From the NCBI GenBank assembly GCA_935421135.1, contig OW285187.1, positions 4,340,001 to 4,404,000 on the forward strand: 64,000 bases of DNA. Reading direction: 5' to 3'. The notes beneath the pieces are model-generated. The model was given only the letters and a program-made list of their open reading frames with translations, was not told the DNA's origin and searched no databases. Below, one piece after another: positions 12,818 through 24,159 of the stretch. The position numbers and the translations under genes are program-made. The stretch comes from Bugulina stolonifera. Taxonomy: Eukaryota; Bryozoa; Gymnolaemata; Cheilostomatida; Bugulidae. How positions within the stretch are numbered: position 1 is the first letter of the stretch; the number at the start of each line of letters is the position of its first letter.

Positions 12818-15800
12818 ATGGATAGCGAGGTGGACCCTACATCAAATAAAAGTACTGAGGCTCTACAAACTGAACAAGACGAAGTAGATACCCGCTGTGG
12901 ATACGGGGCGGCGTGTAAACCCTCCTGGTTACAGCGTTGTGCTGATCCTAAGGCCTACCTTGTGGTGATCACACTGTTTGGTATTGTACAAGGTAAGTGC
13001 TATATGCTGGGGTGGACAATATGTCAATGTGTCAAAGTCAAAAGCAAGCCTAAGAACATGGTGCTGGAATTTAAAATTTTGAAATTCAATGAGCCACGGG
13101 AGGCCCTATGACCTTTACTTAGGAATCGATATGTATATACATTGTACATGTTCTAAATAGCCCATTTTTGACCTGAAAATAAATATATGCCACTCACCTC
13201 ATTAAATGTGGGTTGCATGGGTGCACACCCTACTGTGACTATTAACAGTATGGTTTGGCACTTGTAGAACTCAAGCTAAGGTACTCTCTGTCTATTCCTT
13301 TCACCTAAGCAGGCATTTTGAATTTGGACCCATTTGGTTTTTGAGACACTATAATATGTGGTAAAAAGTGGGTTTTGTATGGTGTAGTAAAGCACAGTGC
13401 AGCTAGTTTAGACTGCCATAGTGTTGTTGAGCAAAGCCATAAAATAACTTATTATTAAATATTTGGCATTGTTAAAATTTTTTCCATATTAAAAATGAAA
13501 ATGCTATTGTGAAGCCAAAAAAGTGAAATAGTGACAGGAGGTATCACTGATATTACATTGTATATTATTATTGATTTACCCCTCAAATGGTCACTGAGCA
13601 ATAAGGAATCAGAATCAGGAATTTTGTTAAAATCGCCAGAGTAGCAGAAGCCTTTAAAATCCCAGAGTGTTGGATTTTCATCATTCATATGCAGTTGATT
13701 TCTTTGCTGTTTCAATAAAATGTAAGCCATAAAGATGCCAGTAACCGTTGTAAAAGCTCCATATTATTGATATAAATATGAATGTACTTGTCTGTGAACC
13801 ATAGATCTCCACCAAAACATGTAGCTATAGTATAGCCCTATAATCAGTAGTATGTGGAGTAAGCAGTCTGTAAGAGCACCATATGTACCTAATATATCCT
13901 AATATAATTACCAGTAGACCTCATAGCATTCATGTACTCAACTCAACGTCCACATATTACAGGGTTTACAGTGAATGGAATTAACAATGCTAACATAGAG
14001 TCATATGAGAGGAGATATCACCTGTCTAGTACAGAGTCAAGTCTGGTAGCCATTAGTTACGATATTACTGCAATGGTTATGGTATGCCTATATCTACATA
14101 GTACATGTACATATTATATATATATTCCTATTCTCTAATCTCTGTACGCTTACTGCAAGTGCAGCTCAAGGACCATGAACTATTTGGAGAGTCTAATAAC
14201 TACATATAAAACATAACCAAATCTGGCAGCATGCACATGCACCTGTAACATCTTCTCCACTTCGCAACTCTAGGTGAAGGTTATACGTAGTATCAGTCTA
14301 TCGACTCTACAGAGTTTCCTCATCAGTGAGTTTACCATAATCTGATCATGTCAACCTGAGTTAAAAACTAAATAAATTGTCAAATGAACGCTGTGAATGT
14401 ATTTGTTCCTTGACATGACGTGGGATCATACTAGCATGTGAGCAAATGAGGGCTGTTCAACATTTGGGCGAGCGTGTGCAGCTTTGGTGGGGGTGGGGTA
14501 CCTAAACCTCCCGCAGAATAAGGGTGAATTGACAAGTATGCACACTCATGCCTTGTATTTGAGGTTATGGAACTTAACTTAACTTAACTTAATGTTATTG
14601 CAGGTTATATTTGTGGGCTACTTTGGAGGGAAAGGTCACCAGCCTAGAATACTTGGTAGTGGTCTGATATGTATGGGTCTGGGAACTCTTCTGATGGCTC
14701 TAGCACATCTGGTAGCTCCTCCATATCAACCAGCTAGCTCCACCATCTCTCTCCTATGTGACCTGAATTCTGGTAAATATTCTGGTCTGTCTAATCTGTC
14801 AAATAATACACAAATTAACCAGAATTGAATCATAATCCTGGCTAATCTGTTTGACTGCTGTGGAATTATCCTACGAAATGCCACAAGGCAGGTACCCAAT
14901 AATTAATGAACTATCTTAAATTCAAAGGGAGGAAATGAACTAGCTCACCAGTCACCAGTATATGAAAGCTAGCCTGTGTTTGATTCCCTCCATTAAAATC
15001 AATGCAACTAAGTAGAATAGGGATAAAATAGGAACTGGAAAAATAAATCCTATGCTCAACCCTCAGGCCAAGTTCTACAGGGAATTGACTTGGCCTGTGT
15101 TTGGTAGACAAATCTAATATCTGCATTATGCAATCTTCCTTAGAAAAACCTAACTTCTCTCTTGCCCTTGTGATTTGAAGCATTCAGAATCTCAGCACCA
15201 ATGAGTTTTGCTGCTCTATGTAACATCATAGTACTACATGTATTGAGAGTGCAGATAATCTCTAAGCAAACTGCCAATTCTCTGCTCATTACAGCTGACT
15301 TGTATGAATCTTTGTGGATATCTGTCTGTTTGTGGGCATGTGCCACATTCGTTTGTAAAAATGATAATATACATATATAAAATGCAAGGGGAAGCCATTA
15401 GGAACTTGTTAAGTATCTAAATTCTCAAATCTTATGGTTCCTTCTCATGCTGTTTAATTAGATTTAGTTTGGGTAGATGACTATTTCCTAAAATCAACCA
15501 TCATCGTTATCTCATGTGAACTGTATGATCTGAGTGTCAGTTTATCCTGGCAAAACTGAGATGATTGATGTACAAAACTTTCTCAGATCTAACGAATTTC
15601 ACTGCTGAGAAAATAACCTGGTAATGGGCTATGTATTTTAGTTTTATTCCTTCATCCTCTAAACATACATTCTATTACATGTAGATCTACACTGAAATAA
15701 ACTATGTGCGGTAACGTTGGTAATACCGCTAAATTTAAATAAAAATACTTACATCAACATGTGCAATCGTCTTGCAATTTACGATCATCAGAAGGCCTAG

Positions 15801-18800
15801 CAGATTTCCACTGCAGCACTGTAACATAGTGTAGCATAGCAATACGTAGTGTGGCAGAGCGTAGCGTAGCAGAGCGCAGCATAGTAGAGCATAGCATAGC
15901 AGAGGGTAGCATAGCAAAGCATAGCATAGCAAAGGGTAGCATAGTAGAGCATAGTAGAGCATAGCAGAGCGTAGCATAGCAGAGGGTATAGCATAGCATA
16001 GCGTAGTCTAACTTAGCATCATAGCATAACAAAGTAAAAATGGCATTCAAGAAACCAATAAAAATTCCTAAGCCACAAAAAGTTTTTTGAGAGTCATGGT
16101 ACTATTCTTGTACAACCTAGGTGAAAGGGCAAAGTCCTAGGTGAAAGGGCAAAGACCTAGGTGAAAGGGCAAAGTCCTAGGTGAAAGGGCAAAGACCTAG
16201 GTGAAAGGGCAAAGTCCTAGGTGAAAGGGCAAAGACCTAGGTGAAAGGGCAAAGTCCTAGGTGAAAGGGCAAAGACCTAGGTGAAAGGGCAAAGACTTAG
16301 GTGAAAAGGCAGAGACCCAGGTGAAAGGGCAAATACCCAGGTGAACGGGTAGAGAGACCCAGGTGAAGGGCAGAGACTCAGGTGAAGGGCAGATTTAACG
16401 TATTAAGTTGTAAATCACATGTTTATATTTACATCTATTTGGTACAGATGTTAACCAGACTCAGAGCTGCTCAGTCAGCGATGAAGAGAAGCACATGAAA
16501 AACTACATGGCTCTGTTACTTGCTGGACAAGTACTCAATGGGTTTGGTGGCACTTGCTTATTCTCCCTTGGTGTCACGTATCTGGATCAGAGTGTTCCAG
16601 CCAAGTCATCTCCCCTTTATATAGGTATGATCTCAATATTATAACTATTGTATGAGTAAGTATTACATACATGTCCACGCATTGTCTTATTATTGTTGCA
16701 ACATATACTTTATACAGATCAATTTATAAGTTTTTAAAAGATAATAGTATAAACATGGAACAATAATATACTCGAACTAATAAAATATTCGTGTATTTCA
16801 GCTTTTTCTAAATCAGTTTTGTATTTTGGTAAAAAGTTTCATTTGCTCATCTCTAGTTCTCAACAATGATAATATGTGGAGGCAATAATATGATGCACTA
16901 TTATCATAATAATAATAATCAATAGAGTTTGTAAGTTTAATAGCCAGTAAAGTGCTACCCTTTAATAATGTCAACTGATACGTACAAGGTGCATGCAACT
17001 CCCCATTAGTTACTTATTTGCTGCTGTCTAATGCAGGTGTAATGACAGGTGGTGCTATCGTTGGTCCTGCTTTGGGCTACATTCTGGGGGGAATGATTCT
17101 AACTATCTATGTCAACTTTCCCAGCCCTGCTCCTACGTAAGTTGCACTTGATTATATTATGATGATAAACCTTGTTGTCCATGAGGAGTTATGCCATCTC
17201 CTAAAGAGAAGGCAACTCCCAATTACAATTTGGCATTATTGATTACATAAATATTACGAATTTGTTTGTTTGAGCATATATAGCCAATTGGTTAGTACCT
17301 CTACTATAGAAGTAGAGAGCTAGACGACTAGACAACAATGAGTACTGCTAAACGTTACAAATTCAAACAATCCCAAATTCTTATTGAAAATATACCTTAA
17401 AATCAGTGACCACTGAGTTTTGAGAGTTTGTAGAAGTCGGTTCTAGTACTGACTTTTGAACAAGTATGGTAGGCCTACATAATATGTACTTGCTGGTACA
17501 ATTGCTATAGACTATGCTTCAACAAGTGCATGTACTTGTTAAAATGTTCAACTATACTGTATTCACGTACGTATCACATAGCGAAATAACTATGTTTTAT
17601 TCACGTACGTACCGCATAGCGAAATAACTATGTTTTATTCACGTACGTACCGCATAGCGAAATAACTACATGTATGTTTTATTCAAACAAGTAGTTATAT
17701 CGATTATTTTAGAGAAAAGAATTTGATTGTGATGCCAATTACTATCTAATCTGTCTCTAAATTTGCCCAAAATCTAAAAGTTATAATTCAATAAAAACTA
17801 AGCAGTATCTGCCAGTAAGGTAGGCCTGTTACTGAGATTATTGTACACAGTATCTGCCGCTAAGGTAGACATATTGTTGGAATGATTGTACACAGCAATA
17901 ATATTTCCACTAGATTAGCGGAGCTCTAAATTTTACTGTGAGATACTATCCAATATAACCTGTATTATAATTTTATGCAGTTGCTTCTATTCTAGCGGTC
18001 TTTCAACCGATAGCCCTGCCTGGGTAGGGGCCTGGTGGCTAGGGTTTCTAGGTAGTGCTATCATATGTTTCCTCTTGGCTGCCTGCATGCTGCAGTTCCC
18101 TAAAGAGCTACCAGGTATGTGAGTAAAAGGATATGCATAGTTCCATGTTGAAACTGACTGGAAATCATATCTGAGAGTTTTTCAAGTTTGCCATTTAATA
18201 ATATTGGACTTGACTGTGTAGGTACAGCAGCGATCAGAGCTAGCAAACCATCTCAAGCTCATAACAATGGAATGGAAACAAAGGTAAACGTCAAGGGATT
18301 CGGTGAGAGTTGGAGAGATCTACCCAAGGCCATTCGGTTAGTAATTTCATTGACTATTAGGATGAGGTATCTGAGGAGACAGATGGGGTACAGTGTGGAG
18401 CACAAAGATGTATACATATATGATATTGCCAACTGAATGCCAACTCATATTATAGGCACTGCACCTACACGTCAATATTTGGGGCTGTGCAGTTGGTTAG
18501 CGCTGGACTCCAGTATCACTAACGACTGTCAAGTTTTGGTCCTACCGCTACCATCTGTAACTTTAAACATTGTAATAAAAGAAAGATAACTACTTTGCAG
18601 GTACTTGCTTAAGAATGCCGTCTTTGTGCTAATAACTCTACAAAGTACTATAGAAGCTCTCCTTGTTTCAGCTTCCAGCACCTTCCTACCGAAGATAATT
18701 GCAAACCAATTTTCACAGCCAGCCAGTTGGGCAGCAATTCTAACAGGTATTGGCTCTCTTAATTCCTAATGCTACTGCTGCTCAGACATCAATTACATCA

Positions 18801-21303
18801 ATGTCATATTTTAGCTTCAATCTATATTACTCTCTCTTCTGCTTACAGGGCTCATGGCCATTCCCGCAGGAACTTTGGGCCAGATCACAGGTGGTCTTAT
18901 CTGCAAGAGATTTGACCTGAAGGTAGTTGGGATGTTGAGACTTTCTCTCGTATCCTCTATATTAGCTCTGGTACTCCTTCCTATGTATCTGGCAAGGTGC
19001 CCTGATACTCAACTGGCTGGTGTTCTAGCAGTCTACCCAAGGTCAGTTTCACGTAAATATCAATAATTTGTACATTCCATTAAAGTTCTAAGGCTTCCAG
19101 CAGTGCTAGGTGGGTAATTCACTACTTTGTAACTGCTATTATTTAAGGAGCTTAGAACCCAATCTAATGTACATAATATTACTACCCTGACATTCAAATG
19201 AGGAGGTTCAGACTGTTGAAACTTGTCGGCTAATTATAAATGTAATGGCGAACTATTACAGTTTCACTGACAGTTTGCTCTTTTAGCAACTGTGGTATTC
19301 GCCTTAGCCTATGCTTATCTCCGGTTTGACTGGCCAACGTAGGCCTACACAGAATACTGAGCTACACTGTATAACATTCTGTCCTTTCTTTCCATACAGA
19401 ATACCAAAGCAGGATTTTTCTACTGTTAATTTATCTGCAACCTGCAACAGTGGATGTGGATGTACTACCAGTGTTTATGATCCTGTCTGTGCAGATAGTA
19501 TCCAGTATTTCTCTCCTTGCCATGCTGGCTGTTCCCAGCAACCAATCAAGTTAAAGAATGGGTTCAAGGTATGTCACATGTGGTAACATTGTCCGCTGGC
19601 ATTATAGTGCTCAGCGTTTGCTGTAACTATGAGGAACCCAGCTCAAGTAAAATTGAGGTTCTTGATGAAAATGGGGTTCAGTTAAAAAATATTTTTTGTA
19701 CGTAGAATCGTCAAATTTTAGCTAGCTAAGTATGCACAGAGAGCATGCACTCACCTGCATACACATGACATCCCATCACTCTCCGTACTTCAGGAAGTGT
19801 TGATACTATCTGCAGATTTATCAAAACTGTAGCTGCCCTGTAGGACAAAACCCCGAACAGGAAGTACTCAATGCTACCATAGCCGTAGCCGGAATTTGTC
19901 CACTCAACTGTAACCTTCTCTACCACGTCTTTGTGCCTGTTGGGGTAGTACAGTTCTTCTTCACTTTCCTGATGTCCACTCCTCTCACCGTTTCATTGCT
20001 CAGGTCAGTTTACTAAATATTCTAGTAAATGCCAAGAGAAGAAAGTTTAAAAATATGTCTATAAATTTTCTGTGTGATAATAGTAGTTATGGCAAAAATG
20101 TGATAACTCTACCCCATATACATGAATGAAATTCTATTCATTATTATTGTTGCCAAAACAGTCTTTAGTAAAACTGCAAATTGTAAAACAATATCGTATT
20201 TTTACTGCAATGGTTACTGGCCTTCCTTGGCTGGCTATCATGGTTAATTTCACCTATAGTGAATCAAATCGACGGAAGCAGCTTGTACACAAAATATTAA
20301 ACATTTTCACAAACATGATTCTGTAGAAAACAGCAGTCTGTTAGAAAGATGTGTTGTGAGTTGTCAGCACACTCTTCCAAGAGAAAACAACTCAGGAGTA
20401 TGTTTGGTTTAGTATAATACTGTGTGATATACTGTATTTTGCTAGAGTTGTTCCAGATAGCCAGAGACCATTGGCCGTATCTGTACAGACCTTCATACTC
20501 AGACTCCTAGGTAAGTTCCTGCCATAGAGTTATCTCCCCTTGTCCAACTATCAGCTCAACATGATTGAGGCAATGACCAGCACAAAACTTGAAGACTTGA
20601 GGACTTCGATTATCTCCATGCCTCCATGCGTTTTTCAGCAAAATTTTCTCAATAGTATACATGTAGCATGGTTTAAGACATCTGGTATTACCATTCTACT
20701 ACTCATCTGGCATCAGTGATATTGCAATAATAAGAAAGTCAGGAGTAAAACTAGAACTGGAACCAATGTTACCTCCGACTGTTGGTAACTCTATACTACA
20801 AAGGACTATAATTCATCATAAACACAAAATAATTCTGATGCATGTACACTACTGCATTGAATTGCTTCAGATTAGTGATCTGCTACTTTTAAATGTTAGG
20901 TTTATTCAAAACTACAATAATTATAATCATAGTAAAAAACAGTGGTCTATAATTATATGGTTAACACCATAAAGTTATCTCCCCTCTATGGCTAACATAA
21001 GATTATAAATATATTACAGGAAGTGTGCCTGGGCCCATCATCCTTGGAGCCCTGATAGACGGGGGCTGTCTGTTGTGGCAGAGCACATGTGGCAAGACAG
21101 GATCTTGTTGGGTTTATGATACTTCTGGTATGGCATACAGACTCATAGGGGTGGTTGTTGCATTCAAATCCCTCTCTACCATTATGAACATGTTGGCTCT
21201 AAAGCTATATAAACCACCTGATGGTATGAAGTCTAGAAACTCATATAGCCTAGGTTCTCTCTCACAATCTGAAGAGATGGGTGTAAAGAGGACATCTACA
21301 TAA
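12818..21303 (+). CDS. OATP-2: complete SLCO/OATP organic anion transporter, 13 exons
   Basis: Exons: 12818-12992, 13963-14081, 14604-14772, 16448-16624, 17037-17136, 17996-18114, 18222-18336, 18601-18746, 18849-19041, 19400-19568, 19816-20003, 20446-20510, 21020-21303. They sum to 2019 nt, or 672 residues, the usual OATP length. Order of landmarks: cytosolic N-terminus with C-G-Y-G-A-A-C-K-P; first span ending [16 protein letters not shown] and A-H-L-V-A-P-P-Y; the signature [11 protein letters not shown] of membrane segment 6; a large cytosolic loop; [10 protein letters not shown]; the Kazal loop with [18 protein letters not shown]; and V-P-G-P-I-I-L-G before the last span. It is the most divergent full-length member and, with OATP-1, keeps the intron at 18337-18600. 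Introns carry minisatellites at 15821-16030, 16116-16392 and 17561-17660. The substrate cannot be told from sequence. Confidence 0.95.
15821..16030. repeat. Short-period GCATAGCA-type repeat in OATP-2 intron
   Basis: Units of five, such as GCATA, GCAGA, GTAGC and GCAAA, run for about 210 bases in the intron between 14772 and 16448. The open frames read through it as Cys/Tyr/Leu-rich low-complexity sequence and are not taken as genes. Confidence 0.85.
16116..16392. repeat. 20-bp minisatellite with alternating two-unit order
   Basis: About 14 copies of CCTAGGTGAAAGGGCAAAG. Successive units alternate GTCC and GACC before TAGG over most of the array, so the true period is 40 bases. The last units decay to CCCAGGTGAAGGGCAGAG. 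It ends about 55 bases before the exon at 16448. Confidence 0.9.
17561..17660. repeat. 38-bp tandem repeat, three copies, in OATP-2 intron
   Basis: Units TATTCACGTACGTACC followed by GCATAGCGAAATAACTATG. It lies in the intron between exons 17037-17136 and 17996-18114. Confidence 0.85.
18481..18555 (+). mobile_element. Possible tRNA-derived SINE fragment in OATP-2 intron
   Basis: TGTGCAGTTGGTTAGCGCTGG resembles a tRNA-type RNA polymerase III A box, and GTTTTGGTCCT about 37 bases downstream could be a degraded B box. It lies in the intron (18337-18600) that OATP-3 to OATP-6 lack. The second box is weak, so this is only a candidate. Confidence 0.3.
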
Positions 21304-21919
21304 GCACCCTCAACATCTTGGAAACTGCTCATATTGTGGGAAGACCTGATCTAATGCAAGTTTCTTCCTAAATACTTGCTAATAACAGAGACAGGGAGTA
21401 TACAGAATGTTATTAGCTACATGTAGATGCAAACAAGCAGAACAGTGGCTACAATTTTGTGCGAATGTACCATCCATAAGTACATGCTTCCTATAACTAC
21501 AGTCATGTCTCTATCATCTTTTCTCTATGTAGACAAGGCAGATATACATTCCTATTGACAGTATTGCTAATTATTGTTATACTAGTTAGTTTTTATACAC
21601 TGACAAGTTTCAAATCTATGATTTTCTACATTTTGTGAAATGGACAATCATAAAGAGACATAATATTATTCTAGTCAACAGTTCTGCTTTTGTTTATTTG
21701 GCTACATAAAAGCAACTATATGCAAATTTTTATTTTGATACAGAACTGTAATGTTTTATATTCAAGTTTTATACAAATATTGGCCTACATGTATAACAAT
21801 AGAATAAGTATTTATGGAATGTATTACGTTCACTGTATTATACAATGGGCAATATGATAATATGCTGTAGCTTTTTAGCTGTTAAGATGTGTGAAATGTA
21901 GTCTCACAAACAAACTGTA
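21304..21919. other. 3' side of OATP-2, no further gene
   Basis: Follows the stop codon at 21301-21303. AT-rich, without recognisable exons; it will include the 3' untranslated region of OATP-2. It ends at the target duplication of the MITE. Confidence 0.5.
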
Positions 21920-21927
21920 CAGAGCAC

Positions 21928-22655
21928 TAGAGGTGGAACGAGACTCGAGATTTCTCGAGTCTCGTATCGACTTGCCTTGTCTCGAAAGTCGTCTCGAGAT
22001 GGCAATTAGTATTCGAGACTGAAAACAAATAGCAGCTAATAATTTTTATTTATAATAAATTAATAAATATAATACAACTAATTGCTAATCAACAATAAAA
22101 TATATCAAATAGAAAATTATTATTCAAATTTTTAGTAATACTCCCTACATGTACATTCCCAGCACTGATTTCCTAGCAATTGCATTGCAGCTAACGCTGA
22201 GCTACTAGTCGATCACTCCTAGTCATACAGAATTACTAACGACTGTCAATCACCACTCCCACAATGCAATGTTATGTCCTTACCAAAAGTTGTCTACTCG
22301 TGAGATTATTTCATTAAAGGAAACATAACTCCATACTAATTTTTCAAATTGCATTTTATTATTTTAGTACCCATGTACAATGTACATGCAATGTACTGTA
22401 CATGGAATACATGTGCAATATATTCCACAGCCTTCTGTTCACCTTTTATTGAAATGCATAATGATAAAATACAGAGTTTACAGAGTAGCAATTGAAACTA
22501 TTGGAGTTCTAACATGCAGATATATAAAATTTGGCAAACTTCTTAGAAAAATTGCCTTGAATCCTAAAACCCAGTCTCGTCTCGTCTCGATTTTTTTAGA
22601 AGTAGTGTCTCGAATCTCGTCTCGAATCCAAAAATGCTGTCTCGTTCCACCTCTA
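21928..22655. mobile_element. Intact hAT-type MITE (728 bp) with 8-bp target duplication
   Basis: Terminal inverted repeats are TAGAGGTGGAACGAGAC on the left and GTCTCGTTCCACCTCTA on the right, a perfect 17-base match. It is flanked by the 8-base direct repeat CAGAGCAC at 21920-21927 and 22656-22663. An 8-base duplication and TAGNGGTG-like ends are typical of hAT-superfamily DNA transposons. The interior is AT-rich and has no transposase frame, so it is non-autonomous. Sub-terminal TCTCGAGTCTCG and GTCTCGTCTCG motifs add further inverted structure. Intact ends and duplication imply a recent insertion, compared with the eroded copy at 8842-9500. Confidence 0.93.
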
Positions 22656-22757
22656 CAGAGCACACTTTTATGCAAAACTGCAGTGATTTGATTTCTCCGT
22701 GTTTGTATACTGCTATATTCCACAATGCATTATTTGTACAATTATATAATGGTACAT

Positions 22758-23718
22758 TGTAATGTTTTTTTAGTGCTATTGCATACGAGAGTCAAGGGCT
22801 ACAAGTATGTGAAGGGCTTGGAAGGTGGTAGAGGCCGACCAAGTGTACCTTCTGCTCATTACATAAAAGAGTGAACAGTTATGGGTGCTCTTTATAGTGT
22901 AGATTGTAGATTATATCAAACGTAGGCCGATGCCGAGACTCATTGGAGCTCAGGACCGACGTAGGTCTTGTAGAGTTTATACTCGGAGGGAGTGCAGAGA
23001 AAGAAGATCTAGTCTTGAGAGCCTAAGTCCGATGCTGGGTTCATTAGAACCCGGGATCGGCCTAAGCCTAAGGGGTGGATAGAGATATGTTCAGCCTAGG
23101 CTGAGGTGAACTCGAGCCGTACTGAAACCAAAAGATTCTCAGGTGGAGTTACCTGCCTAAAGAGTAAACCTCTGTAGGTTGAGTTAGGAGATGTTGCTTT
23201 ATTCAAGCGCAATCAACAACTGATTAACGAAAATGCACTGCCTTATATACAAAACAATATTCCGGTAAAAAGGGCCGACATGGTATCGGTTATCCGACAT
23301 GGGGTCGGCTCCGGAACTTACGCAACAATATGTCTGGTTCCGCCCGACTCGGCCACATGAAAAGGTCGGCCATTGCACAAAATGTGCTTCCAATAAGGAG
23401 AAACATGTCATATATAATTATGAGCTAAATCTACATGTATAAGGTCGGCCACGTAGTTACTATATAAAGTGGCAAAAAGACTCTAATAATTCACAATCAA
23501 GTAAGGACAGACAATTACTAAATAAGTATAAATGTGGAAAAAACCAAGTTGCAATAGAGCGTAACTCCAAGGCTTGATTGCTAGTACAGACATGTATATA
23601 AGACACGCAGTGGATAATGAGACAATGAATGCATGGATAATGTGGATAACAATGTATGGATAAGATATTGATTGTCAGCTAATAATATTGTTAGGTGGCT
23701 AGCCAAGGGTGCCATTAC
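22758..23718 (-). mobile_element. Diverged LTR-like element related to the 44.3 kb and 57.2 kb copies
   Basis: Starts TGTAATG and ends CCATTAC like the complete copies. It shares, in the same order as the 44 kb copy, the blocks GTAAAAAGGGCCGACATGG, TCCGGAACTTACGCAACAA and CGGCCACATGAAAAGGTCGG. It is longer (about 960 bases) and no target duplication could be matched at the ends. No protein-coding interior was seen, so it would be a solo LTR or a non-autonomous relative. Ends are approximate. Confidence 0.55.
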
Positions 23719-24159
23719 CATGGAGGCTGTTTCACCACAATATTGTGATGTAAATTACCCTCTCTTCTTACTTTTCTTCGGTTATATTGAAATAATAAAG
23801 ACACGTGTTGTTATTCAAAAGGTCATTTCGTGTCGCTGATTATACGCCCCAATTATTCTCTTAAATACCGTATCAACTCAACCGTAGCACAAGAGCAACT
23901 AGTGCTCATTGAAGCTTGAGCAAATGATAGCCTACTAGACGGATGATGTATTGCTAAAATAGTATACTAATACTGTTGTAGATACTACTCTTATATTGAA
24001 TATAGGTCTCTGGTTAAGATACTTGAAGTACAGGAATCCCATGATCTTGTTATTTGTCAATAAATGTACACCACTGGGCGCCGAGACTTGAGAATAGCCT
24101 ATCATACGCAGTGCGAGATGGTATAGACTGTGTGCCATAAGCTTGTTTTGAGTGTTATA
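23719..24159. other. Upstream region of OATP-3
   Basis: No coding exon recognised. It will contain the promoter and 5' untranslated region of OATP-3. I do not see here the TATA-containing element shared by OATP-4 and OATP-5. Confidence 0.4.

Noticed and set aside
15735..16050. Cys/Tyr/Leu-rich minus-strand frames
   Set aside because: Translation of a short-period repeat in an OATP-2 intron; low complexity in all frames.
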